Positions 16,374-22,768 of a DNA stretch of 31,022 nucleotides are shown piece after piece. The DNA is from a virus. The position numbers were made by a program, and so were the translations under genes. Within the stretch, counting starts at the first letter, position 1; each line of letters starts with the position of its first letter. The stretch lies in the IMG/VR virus record IMGVR_UViG_3300048551_000045, positions 1 to 31,022 of that record; one strand, given 5' to 3'. The notes under the pieces are model-generated. The model did not search any database. It was not told the origin of the DNA and worked only from the letters and a program-made list of their open reading frames with translations.

Positions 16374-16749
16374 GCTTGTAGTACTCTTTTTACTACTATC
16401 ATTTTCCACCTCAGCACATGAAATGACACCAGCTTATCCCGAAGTTAAACCTTCTCATGTAGCTGGTGTAGTTAAAGTAGAGATGTCTCTGTTTAACTCT
16501 AGAGAAGAAATACAGTGGTATCAGATAGAGTTGTTTGATTTAAATTGGACGAACATACCTTTTGCATCCTCATACCGAATTATAAACATAGGATACAAAG
16601 AGAGAAAGTCTTTTGATGTATATATACGTAAAGCAGATATGGATGAAGCTGTATACTTATGTACTACATCAAAGGTAAGAAAGAGTAGTAAGTCTAGAAC
16701 TCTTATTTCATCTAGGATATGTTCAAGATTAGATGGTGAACCCGCATGA
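16360..16749 (+). CDS. Exported Ig-like protein, weakly reminiscent of periplasmic pilus chaperones
   Basis: The start is a GTG at 16360 overlapping the previous stop by 14 bases; TTG 16363 is possible. The 129-residue product has a signal peptide (L-L-S-R-L-V-V-L-F-L-L-L-S-F-S-T-S-A). The mature domain has P-S-H-V-A-G-V-V-K-V-E-M-S-L-F-N-S-R-E-E, then W-Y-Q-I-E-L-F-D and R-K-S-F-D-V-Y-I-R, a succession of strands like the first domain of PapD-type chaperones. It has a Cys pair (L-C-T-T-S and R-I-C-S-R) and a basic C-terminus. There is no second chaperone domain, so true chaperone activity is doubtful. Confidence 0.55.
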   Translation: MLLSRLVVLFLLLSFSTSAHEMTPAYPEVKPSHVAGVVKVEMSLFNSREEIQWYQIELFDLNWTNIPFASSYRIINIGYKERKSFDVYIRKADMDEAVYLCTTSKVRKSSKSRTLISSRICSRLDGEPA

Positions 16750-17144
16750 GATTATTATTTACCCTTTGTTTTGTAGCTAGTTCTGCTGTAGCAGATAGTA
16801 GTTCCCTTTCATTAGCATTACCTAACCCACCTATGAACTACCAGTCGGACTCATTTTCCACTGGGAGTATGAGGTGTAGTAATGCTGTTGGTGGGGGTGT
16901 AAATCTTGAGTACGGTGTAACAGGTGTACTATCAGGTTTAGATACAAATAGCAGGGGTAAAGATATTGGCGTGTACGCTAGAATTGTTATACCTTTAGAT
17001 AAACCAAAGGCTCGTATAAACTGTGACGACCTATACCAAATAGAGTTAGCTCAACGTAGATTAGAGATACAGAAACTACGAGATGAACTAGAGCAACTAA
17101 AGAACCTACAAAGTTCTGGTGGTGAGATGGAGTTTGAGAACTAA
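16746..17144 (+). CDS. Exported protein with a C-terminal coiled coil
   Basis: The 132-residue protein has a signal peptide (R-L-L-F-T-L-C-F-V-A-S-S-A-V-A), then a mature domain with A-L-P-N-P-P, M-R-C-S-N-A-V-G-G-G, L-E-Y-G-V-T-G-V and D-I-G-V-Y-A-R-I-V-I-P-L, and a C-terminal helix (E-L-A-Q-R-R-L-E-I-Q-K-L-R-D-E-L-E-Q-L) with clear heptads. I recall this V-Y-A-R-I-V-I-P-L module from other marine phage genomes, without a known role. Cys in the signal peptide is not a lipobox. ATGA overlap upstream and TAATG downstream tie it to both neighbours. Confidence 0.62.
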   Translation: MRLLFTLCFVASSAVADSSSLSLALPNPPMNYQSDSFSTGSMRCSNAVGGGVNLEYGVTGVLSGLDTNSRGKDIGVYARIVIPLDKPKARINCDDLYQIELAQRRLEIQKLRDELEQLKNLQSSGGEMEFEN

Positions 17145-17653
17145 TGGATACTACTAAGATAGCAGACAACATTGATGGTCTAGCAGATCGTGAGTTTAAG
17201 ACAGGCGGTATGAAGGTATCATTTGGTTCTATCATGGCTATACTTGCTTTCCTATCTACTATTGTAGGTGGTTTGTATGGTGGCTTTGTGTTGTACCAGA
17301 AGATAGAATCAGTCGCTGGACTTGACCTAGAAGAATACCAACTACAAATGGACGTAATGGATGCCAAGGTAACTGGTATATCTGAGAAGGTAGAAGAGAG
17401 TGTAGAATACAGTCGTGATATTAAGAATGGACTTAGATCTGATATTCTTAGTATAGAGAAACAGACGGATCGTGTGGAAGACATGGTACGTGAAACAGAA
17501 GATAAAGTACGTAATATGATAGATGACGCTGAAGTAAGGTTTGAGAACCAAAGGGAACGTGTCAGAGTATCACAAAGTGGCTCGATGAAAGAACTCGAAG
17601 ATAAACTTATGGATAAATTACAAAGGGCGTTAGATAACCCCTTAGCAGATTAG
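17144..17653 (+). CDS. Membrane-anchored coiled-coil protein (i-spanin-like topology)
   Basis: The 169-residue protein has a 27-residue polar N-terminus, one strong membrane segment at about 28-52 (I-M-A-I-L-A-F-L-S-T-I-V-G-G-L-Y-G-G-F-V-L-Y), and then about 115 residues of charged helix with heptad spacing and K/R/E-rich repeats. This is the topology of inner-membrane spanins (Rz), and it lies upstream of the lysis genes. It is longer than typical Rz proteins, and no lipoprotein partner is encoded nearby or inside it as far as I can see. A structural or sensory role at the membrane is equally possible. Confidence 0.6.
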   Translation: MDTTKIADNIDGLADREFKTGGMKVSFGSIMAILAFLSTIVGGLYGGFVLYQKIESVAGLDLEEYQLQMDVMDAKVTGISEKVEESVEYSRDIKNGLRSDILSIEKQTDRVEDMVRETEDKVRNMIDDAEVRFENQRERVRVSQSGSMKELEDKLMDKLQRALDNPLAD

Positions 17654-17662
17654 GAGACTAAT

Positions 17663-17824
17663 ATGAATTGGATTAAAGATAGATTAAAAGAAAGAACTAC
17701 ATGGGACGGAGTTGCTCTATGTGGACTTGGAGTGATTGTAATACTATTACCTAACTCAATAGATAATATTGCCGCAGGTGTAGCTATCGCTTGGGGTGCA
17801 TGGACTACTCTTAAGAATGAGTGA
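17663..17824 (+). CDS. Small membrane protein, 53 residues, possible holin component
   Basis: The ATG at 17663 has the Shine-Dalgarno TAGGAG (17651-17656). The product starts N-W-I-K-D-R-L-K-E-R-T-T-W-D-G and then has two short hydrophobic stretches (V-A-L-C-G-L-G-V-I-V-I-L-L and A-A-G-V-A-I-A-W-G-A-W) before L-K-N-E. A short basic head with one or two membrane spans is compatible with a small holin or holin regulator; I recall similar W-I-K-D-R-L-K-E proteins in marine phage lysis regions. It overlaps the EF-hand gene by 8 bases (ATGAGTGA). Confidence 0.6.
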   Translation: MNWIKDRLKERTTWDGVALCGLGVIVILLPNSIDNIAAGVAIAWGAWTTLKNE

Positions 17825-18146
17825 ATTTGATAAAGTAGATAAAGATGGAAGTGGCACTATAGATAGATCAGAGTGGGAAGCACTTGAGCTAGAAGATAGA
17901 CGCAGACGACTAGATGATGAAGATGCACAAAGAGATGCACAAAGACGTATGGCATGGTTCTGTCTAACAGGTATGCTTGCTTATCCTTTTTGTGTCGTAT
18001 TAGCTAGTGCATTAGGATTAGATCAAGCGTCTTCTATTATAGGTTCTATGGCTTCCATCTACTTCCTATCAGTTGCTGGTATAGTTGGCGTATTCTTTGG
18101 CGTTACTAATATGAGCAAGAAAGAAGTGAAAGGTAATAACGGATAA
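17817..18146 (+). CDS. EF-hand membrane protein
   Basis: From ATG 17817 the product is 109 residues. Earlier in-frame codons to 17796 overlap the previous gene and are rejected. Near the N-terminus is a canonical EF-hand loop, D-K-D-G-S-G-T-I-D-R-S-E, with acidic or oxygen ligands at positions 1, 3, 5, 7, 9 and 12. A highly charged helix follows (E-D-R-R-R-R-L-D-D-E-D-A-Q-R-D), and then two membrane segments (about residues 48-66 and 76-96). The end is lysine-rich. It sits between a 53-residue membrane protein and the holin-like gene. Calcium binding is well supported by the loop; a role in timing or gating of lysis is speculation. Confidence 0.7.
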   Translation: MSEFDKVDKDGSGTIDRSEWEALELEDRRRRLDDEDAQRDAQRRMAWFCLTGMLAYPFCVVLASALGLDQASSIIGSMASIYFLSVAGIVGVFFGVTNMSKKEVKGNNG

Positions 18147-18502
18147 TGTTAGGACTAAACTTAATAGGTCAGGTAGCTAATTTAGCTGGTACTATGATCG
18201 AAGGTAAGACTGCTGTAAAGAAAGCAGAAGCTGAAACTAAGATGAAGATAGCTACAGGTGAGATCGACTGGGATATTGCCGCTATGAAAGCTACAGAGAA
18301 CTCGTGGAAAGACGAGTGGATAACTCTACTCTTTTCGATTCCGTTAATTCTAGCGTTTTGTGGAGACTGGGGTAATCAAATCGTACAGGATGGTTTTGCC
18401 GCTTTATCTAACATGCCAAGCTGGTATCAATATTCCCTCGGCGGTATTGTAAGTGCTAGTATTGGTATGCGTGGCGTAAGCAAATACTTTGGAAAGAAAT
18501 AA
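18146..18502 (+). CDS. Holin, three-membrane-segment (GTA_holin_3TM-like)
   Basis: The 118-residue protein has an amphipathic N-terminal region (K-T-A-V-K-K-A-E-A-E-T-K) and then S-W-K-D-E-W-I-T-L-L-F-S-I-P-L-I-L-A-F-C-G, with S-W-Y-Q-Y-S-L-G-G-I-V-S-A-S-I-G-M-R-G later. The S-W-K-D-E-W and P-x-W-Y-Q motifs, with two hydrophobic segments after them, are the pattern of the holin family first described for gene transfer agents. It is coupled upstream by TAATG and followed two bases later by the endolysin gene, the classic holin-lysin order. It would make the membrane lesion that releases the endolysin. Confidence 0.75.
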   Translation: MLGLNLIGQVANLAGTMIEGKTAVKKAEAETKMKIATGEIDWDIAAMKATENSWKDEWITLLFSIPLILAFCGDWGNQIVQDGFAALSNMPSWYQYSLGGIVSASIGMRGVSKYFGKK

Positions 18503-18504
18503 AC

Positions 18505-19020
18505 ATGAAGAACAACTTTGATAAGTGCCTAGAAATGTTATTACATCACGAAGGTGGATACGTTAATAACGTCCACGATAAAGGTGGGATGACTAATTTG
18601 GGAGTCACTAAGAGAGTGTACGACAAGTGGATTGGTAGAGAGTCTACTGAACAAGAAATGAGAGACTTAACTCCAGATGATGTAGCTCCTATCTATAAGA
18701 AGAACTACTGGGATCGTGTCAAAGGAGACATGCTACCTTCTGGTGTTGACTGGTGTGCATTTGATTGGGCTGTAAATAGTGGTTCTGGTCGCCCTGCTAA
18801 AGCTATACAAAGAGCAGTCGGGGCTACAGCAGATGGAGCTATAGGACCAAAGACGTTAGGTCTTATAATGGAGAAAGATCCCAAGTTTATAATTGATTAT
18901 GTATATACAGTACGTCAAGGCTTCTATGAAGGTCTAGATGATTACAAACACTTTGGTCGTGGATGGTCACGGCGTAACAAAGAAACATTAGAACAAGCTC
19001 TCAGCATGGTTGAAGAGTAA
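18505..19020 (+). CDS. Endolysin, glycoside hydrolase family 108
   Basis: The 171-residue protein has H-H-E-G-G-Y-V-N at residues 14-21. E16 of this E-G-G-Y motif is the catalytic acid in GH108 muramidases (TtsA/ZliS type). Next come K-G-G-M-T-N-L-G-V-T and Y-K-K-N-Y-W-D, the usual conserved stretches. The C-terminal part has A-I-Q-R-A-V-G-A-T-A-D-G-A-I-G-P-K-T, the small peptidoglycan-binding helix bundle joined to this family. There is no signal peptide, so release depends on the holin. It is the last gene of the late block and is followed 10 bases later by a strong terminator. Confidence 0.88.
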   Translation: MKNNFDKCLEMLLHHEGGYVNNVHDKGGMTNLGVTKRVYDKWIGRESTEQEMRDLTPDDVAPIYKKNYWDRVKGDMLPSGVDWCAFDWAVNSGSGRPAKAIQRAVGATADGAIGPKTLGLIMEKDPKFIIDYVYTVRQGFYEGLDDYKHFGRGWSRRNKETLEQALSMVEE

Positions 19021-19029
19021 ACAAAAGAA

Positions 19030-19069
19030 AAGCCGTAGGTATCCACTCAAGGACACCTACGGCTTTTTT
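19030..19069 (+). terminator. Strong terminator between the convergent gene blocks, probably bidirectional
   Basis: AAGCCGTAGGT-A-TCC (19030-19044) pairs with GGA-C-ACCTACGGCTT (19051-19065) around a 6-base loop, with a single A/C mismatch. It is followed by TTTTTT on the plus strand (19064-19069). On the minus strand the A-rich sequence before the left arm reads as TTTTCTTTTG, so it can also stop leftward transcription. Confidence 0.9.
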
Positions 19070-19172
19070 GATTCTATACTTGTGGTGTGAACCTATTAAT
19101 TCCCTCTCAGGTAGGCTACCCTATGGAAAGCTCTAACCCCTGTCACACAACGCTTAATTTCCCTCTCAGGGG
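19070..19172. other. Structured intergenic segment with a tandem motif
   Basis: This 100-base gap follows the terminator and contains no ORF I accept. It has a repeated motif, TTAATTCCCTCTCAGG at 19096-19111 and TTAATTTCCCTCTCAGG at 19154-19170. An 11-base near-palindrome GGTAGGCTACC lies at 19110-19120. CCCCTG at 19137-19142 can pair with CAGGGG at 19167-19172. It is where leftward transcripts end, so it may be a processing or termination region or encode a small RNA. No function is proven. Confidence 0.45.
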
Positions 19173-19313
19173 CTATTTAACACCTACTGCATCCATCGTA
19201 ATTGCAAGACCTTCGAATAGAGTTTTTATATCTTGATTTAGCTTAGATATGATCCACACTAAGTAGGTAGATAGAGCTAGATTACCTAACAGTATTCCTT
19301 CGTTTATTGTCAT
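19173..19313 (-). CDS. Small membrane protein, 46 residues
   Basis: This short gene begins at ATG 19313 within an ATGA overlap with the DUF3310 gene and has GGAG nine bases upstream. The product starts T-I-N-E-G-I-L-L-G-N-L-A-L, continues S-T-Y-L-V-W-I-I-S-K-L and ends in L-A-I-T-M-D-A-V-G-V-K, so it has one membrane segment and a short helix. It is the last gene of the leftward block. Function unknown. The ribosome site and the coupling make it a likely real gene. Confidence 0.6.
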   Translation of the reverse strand: MTINEGILLGNLALSTYLVWIISKLNQDIKTLFEGLAITMDAVGVK

Positions 19314-19576
19314 TTATGTTTCTCCGATAATGCTTCATTCATACGCTTAAGATACCATTCTGCTTTCTTCATATCCTCTACAGGATTAGCTTTGTACCTA
19401 TACCTATGTTGATACTTAATCATGTTCCCATGACAGTAGGCTATAAAACCATCAGTACCTAAGACTTGTCTAATATAGTCAATACATTCAATACCTTCTT
19501 GGTTGTAGTGAGCAGGTTTATTAACTGGGTCGAAACCCATCTCTTGTTGTTTCTGATCTAAATTCCACTTAGCCAT
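19310..19576 (-). CDS. DUF3310 protein
   Basis: The 88-residue protein contains the full DUF3310 signature: V-N-K-P-A-H-Y-N-Q-E-G-I-E-C-I-D-Y-I, G-F-I-A-Y-C-H-G-N-M-I-K-Y and N-P-V-E-D-M-K-K-A-E-W-Y-L. This small family is very common in phages; it is sometimes labelled nucleotide kinase, but no activity is established to my knowledge. It sits downstream of glutaredoxin and ribonucleotide reductase, which fits a link to nucleotide metabolism. It overlaps the glutaredoxin gene by 8 bases. Confidence 0.88.
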   Translation of the reverse strand: MAKWNLDQKQQEMGFDPVNKPAHYNQEGIECIDYIRQVLGTDGFIAYCHGNMIKYQHRYRYKANPVEDMKKAEWYLKRMNEALSEKHK

Positions 19577-19805
19577 TTTTACTTAAGTATTCCCTTAGTT
19601 CTGTATAGCCCCCAAGGTGAGTGCCATCTGGTTTAAATATTTGAGGTACTGTAGTATAGCCTGACTTACGCATTAAAGTCAACAGCCACTTACTGCTTGG
19701 AGACTGTACATTATATGTTGTTACCTGACTACCTGCGACACCCCTTAGTAGTTGTAAAGAGGCATCACAGAAGTTACATTGGTTTCTAGTTATTACTATC
19801 CACAT
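19569..19805 (-). CDS. Glutaredoxin-like protein
   Basis: The 78-residue protein has the thioredoxin-fold active site C-N-F-C at residues 10-13, the cis-Pro segment T-T-V-P-Q-I-F, and the end L-G-G-Y-T-E-L-R-E-Y-L, all as in small phage glutaredoxins. It starts within the stop of the reductase gene (TAATG), so the two are translated together. The likely role is to reduce the C-terminal Cys pair of the reductase so that each turnover can be repeated. The second active-site position differs from the common C-P-Y-C, as is frequent in phage proteins. Confidence 0.85.
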   Translation of the reverse strand: MWIVITRNQCNFCDASLQLLRGVAGSQVTTYNVQSPSSKWLLTLMRKSGYTTVPQIFKPDGTHLGGYTELREYLSKNG

Positions 19806-21715
19806 TAAACGAGATCTACAATCTCACAGCTATCCCCAGAACAAGCTAATGTCTGGCTACCTGCTGTGTTATCTTCTTGTTCATACTCTGACAGCTTAGA
19901 CCAATCAATAGCCTTGGGCATTACATCTAGAAGTATCTCATAAGTTGTCTCATCACAGTCTTGATAAGGTGCTTGTTGATACGTATGTTCATTGAATGGT
20001 AAGAACGAAACACCTGACATCTCATCAAAGTGTCTATACACGAATGCTCCTACTTCAAACCATTCGTCTTTCTTAACATTAATAGTCACACTAGGCTTAT
20101 GCTCACACCAACTACGTTGATAAGCTAACCACATCTCTAGTTGTTGTATAGCTGACATATCAGCAGTAACTGTTGCACCCTCTGGAGCTTTCATAGGGAA
20201 GCTAAACACTGTAGTTTGTTCTGGCTTCATTACGTCTGGCTCATTAGGTATACCTTGATCCATCATAAACTTTGTTAACGGGTCTTTGTTGTCTCCGCGT
20301 ACAGTGCGAATATAATAGGCTGAGTGACGAGCGTGAATCCCACTGCTAGAGTTAACCAGTTGGCTGACAGTACCGCTTGGTTTAACACAGCTGATAGCAG
20401 TACTGACAGGGATATCAAGGCGTTTAGCCCAAGTAGCATTAGTATCGACAGCGATCTGTTTGAGGTGTCCAAGAGTGTTCTCCAATCCTTTATTTGTAGT
20501 TGTCATTATAGGATTGTCCATGATACCTGTCATAGATACACCTAGTAGTCTTTCTTCTTCTGTATTCTTTTGCCATATCTTACGTAGGTATGGAAACTTA
20601 GTAAACGATGATTGTATAGTACCTAGTATTGTAGCTATTCTAACCTTACGTTCTAAGTCATCAACAGTATCTGTAGCACGTATAACTACTTCTGTTAAGT
20701 TACAGAATTGTGCTGGCCTCAAAATTATCTCACTGCAAGGATTCGTCCCGAACTCAAAGCTAGGATCTCGTCTACCATTCTTAGCCGCTTGCTTCTTAGA
20801 TGCTTCACGATTAAAGATACCACGTTCACCACTCCCACTTTCTACTAGAGCCATCCACTCACGCATAAACGACAAACTGTCTGGCTTCTCAGTATAAGAT
20901 ACAGAGTTGTTAGCTAATGCTCTTTGTGGATCGTTATCCCACCATGAACCTGACTTAGCATGTCTCATGCGATCATCTGATAAATTAGATAATGAGATCA
21001 TAGCAGACCTACGTACACCACCTACTACGACTACCTCACCTATCTTACACATAATATCGTGACACTCTAGAGATGATAGTCTACGTCCCTTAGCTTCTGT
21101 AAATACTTTAGTAACAAAGTTAAATAGGTCTATAAGAGGGGCTGGTCCAGATGCTCTACCACCAAAGGTCTTTAGCTTTGCACCTGCTGGTCTTACCTTA
21201 GATACATCCCACTTAGGTACTTCTCCGCTATACAACAATGCTATGAGTTGTCTTAGAGACTTAGCCCAACCTTCTTTACTGTCTTTTACAATAATAGTAG
21301 TATCACTGTTAAACATAGACTCAGGTATCTCAGGTAGTTTTTGTATAGACTGTCTCTCTACAGAGAACCCTACACCTGTACCACACAACAATATAAACAT
21401 AGCTTCGTCAAAGGCTTTAATATCATCTACAGCTAAGTAAGAGCAATTATAACCTGCTGTATTGTCGCGAGCCATAGCTGGACCAGCAGTCATAAGGGCG
21501 CGCATACTTGGGCAAACTTCTAGGTTTAGTATAGCTTCTTCTATCTCTGCTATCTGCTTAGGGTAATCTCCTAAAGCTGGCTTAACTAAGTTATCCATAT
21601 ACCTAGTTACTGTCTCTCCCCAAGACTCTCTTCTGCCTTCTGCTTCTAACCAACGAGCATAACGTGACTTGTGTATAAATGATTGGTAGTCTGTTGGTAA
21701 GTAGTTGTCACTCAT
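19805..21715 (-). CDS. nrdJ: Ribonucleoside-triphosphate reductase, class II (adenosylcobalamin-dependent), monomeric type
   Basis: The 636-residue enzyme converts ribonucleotides to deoxyribonucleotides with a B12 radical. Key residues are visible: N325-P-C327-S-E329 is the catalytic N-x-C-x-E set; C91 (G-Y-N-C-S-Y) and C338 (A-Q-F-C-N-L) form the redox pair; C625 and C630 (C-S-G-D-S-C) are the C-terminal shuttle. Spacing of C327 to C338 equals that of the Lactobacillus leichmannii enzyme (408 to 419), and both C-terminal pairs are C-x4-C. V-G-G-V-R-R-S-A and S-G-T-V-S-Q-L are typical. It is about 100 residues shorter than that enzyme. No intein is seen. It depends on host or imported B12. 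Confidence 0.93.
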   Translation of the reverse strand: MSDNYLPTDYQSFIHKSRYARWLEAEGRRESWGETVTRYMDNLVKPALGDYPKQIAEIEEAILNLEVCPSMRALMTAGPAMARDNTAGYNCSYLAVDDIKAFDEAMFILLCGTGVGFSVERQSIQKLPEIPESMFNSDTTIIVKDSKEGWAKSLRQLIALLYSGEVPKWDVSKVRPAGAKLKTFGGRASGPAPLIDLFNFVTKVFTEAKGRRLSSLECHDIMCKIGEVVVVGGVRRSAMISLSNLSDDRMRHAKSGSWWDNDPQRALANNSVSYTEKPDSLSFMREWMALVESGSGERGIFNREASKKQAAKNGRRDPSFEFGTNPCSEIILRPAQFCNLTEVVIRATDTVDDLERKVRIATILGTIQSSFTKFPYLRKIWQKNTEEERLLGVSMTGIMDNPIMTTTNKGLENTLGHLKQIAVDTNATWAKRLDIPVSTAISCVKPSGTVSQLVNSSSGIHARHSAYYIRTVRGDNKDPLTKFMMDQGIPNEPDVMKPEQTTVFSFPMKAPEGATVTADMSAIQQLEMWLAYQRSWCEHKPSVTINVKKDEWFEVGAFVYRHFDEMSGVSFLPFNEHTYQQAPYQDCDETTYEILLDVMPKAIDWSKLSEYEQEDNTAGSQTLACSGDSCEIVDLV

Positions 21716-21912
21716 TTCTTGCCGCCTCTTTCTTGTCTATCTTCTTTAAACCATATCATGCGATCTATGTCGCCACGAGTAAGACCTATATCTTTTAGTT
21801 CTCTATCAGTTAACCTATTTAGATGTTTGACTGCATCTCTGTGCATCTGCCATGTAATCATGTAATTGATAAACCTATACCACCATCTACCAAACGCTCT
21901 TAGTATCCTCAT
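21712..21912 (-). CDS. DUF1127 protein
   Basis: The 66-residue basic protein ends in the DUF1127 motif: L-N-R-L-T-D-R-E-L-K-D-I-G-L-T-R-G-D-I. In alphaproteobacteria and some enterobacteria, proteins of this family are small Arg-rich RNA-binding or stress-linked factors. The N-terminal half is rich in Trp and Arg (F-G-R-W-W-Y-R-F). Here it is coupled at both ends, ATGA with the reductase gene and a similar overlap with MazG. Its presence in a phage suggests an RNA-level or host-control function, but that is inference. Confidence 0.8.
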   Translation of the reverse strand: MRILRAFGRWWYRFINYMITWQMHRDAVKHLNRLTDRELKDIGLTRGDIDRMIWFKEDRQERGGKK

Positions 21913-22226
21913 CTATTATCTCCTGATCCTTTTATCTTATCTCTATTCTTACGGCTTGTTAGCTTCTCAATATTTATGTCAGCTATCTCATCTAAGTTAT
22001 AACCTATGTCATTAGCTAAGTTAGATAAGTACCACAGTACATCGCCTAATTCCTTCGCTACCTCATGTCGGTTAAATACACCATCTCTTACTTGCTTCTT
22101 AACCTTCTCAGCTACTTCCCCTGTCTCCCCACATAAACCTAAAGCAGGGTACAGAACCTTATGCGTTGCAGGGTATATAGCAAAGCTAACTGCTTTCTGT
22201 TGGTATTCTCTAAATCCTATTGTCAT
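21909..22226 (-). CDS. mazG: MazG-like nucleotide pyrophosphohydrolase
   Basis: The 105-residue protein shows the all-alpha NTP pyrophosphatase core: L-C-G-E-T-G-E-V-A-E-K-V-K-K gives the first metal-binding E-x-x-E, and K-E-L-G-D-V-L-W-Y-L-S gives the second E-x-x-D. The single-domain length is typical of phage MazG proteins. It may hydrolyse dNTPs or (p)ppGpp-like nucleotides and so adjust host metabolism. It is set in the nucleotide operon between a methyltransferase and DUF1127, and coupled to both by 4-base overlaps. Confidence 0.87.
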   Translation of the reverse strand: MTIGFREYQQKAVSFAIYPATHKVLYPALGLCGETGEVAEKVKKQVRDGVFNRHEVAKELGDVLWYLSNLANDIGYNLDEIADINIEKLTSRKNRDKIKGSGDNR

Positions 22227-22768
22227 ACTGTTCTTCCATAAAATTCTGTTGGTTTCATATCTTCTTTATAAGCGTCAAACAAGTACCAACAACAGTTGTC
22301 CTTACCTACACCCTTACTTCCTTCTATCCACTTAACACGACCTATTGATACAACCTTAGAACAATAAGTCATAAATAAAGCTGACTGCTTAGTGTGCATC
22401 CAATCAGCATCAAACAATAACCAAGTAGGACAGATACCTAACCAATGATCTATCAGTGGATGTAATATCTTTCTGTCCCATGGGGGGTTGGTTATCATAT
22501 AGTCCATTACTCCATACCCACCAAAGTCAAGATTAAGAGCATTAGAAGTAAATATGTCGGTATGTCTTGGCTCAATGTCACTAGCATATATACACTCTCC
22601 TGTACCTTGAGTTAGTTTATTTATGTGCCTTATTAAGCGTCCGTCACCAGCACAAGGCTCTACGTAATCAAATGCGTAGGGTAAATGGTACACAAGAGGC
22701 TCTACAGCTTCTATGGGTGTTGGGTAGTAGTCTCTGGGTATTCTCTCAAAGTCACTACGTTTACCCAT
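22223..22768 (-). CDS. SAM-dependent DNA methyltransferase-like protein (N-P-P-W type)
   Basis: The 181-residue protein has Y-Y-P-T-P near the start, a SAM-binding motif V-E-P-C-A-G-D-G-R-L at about residues 36-45, Y-A-S-D-I-E-P as the acidic second motif, and the catalytic M-I-T-N-P-P-W-D at about 90-97. N-P-P-W/Y is characteristic of amino-methyltransferases that modify adenine or cytosine in DNA. No restriction partner is nearby, so it is probably a solitary phage enzyme for self-protection or regulation. The target base and site cannot be read from the sequence. It overlaps the phosphoesterase gene by 8 bases. Confidence 0.78.
   Translation of the reverse strand: MGKRSDFERIPRDYYPTPIEAVEPLVYHLPYAFDYVEPCAGDGRLIRHINKLTQGTGECIYASDIEPRHTDIFTSNALNLDFGGYGVMDYMITNPPWDRKILHPLIDHWLGICPTWLLFDADWMHTKQSALFMTYCSKVVSIGRVKWIEGSKGVGKDNCCWYLFDAYKEDMKPTEFYGRTV

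Noticed and set aside
16746-16800. Lipoprotein signal in the exported coiled-coil protein
   Set aside because: The Cys in L-F-T-L-C-F is inside the hydrophobic core and not preceded by a small residue pattern, so it is not a lipobox.
16987-17484. Minus-strand open frame of 165 codons
   Set aside because: It is opposite two well-supported coupled plus-strand genes and is low-complexity in composition (S, T, I, P).
20460-20897. Plus-strand open frame of 145 codons inside the ribonucleotide reductase
   Set aside because: It is opposite the conserved catalytic region of the reductase, including the N-P-C-S-E motif, and shows no independent features.
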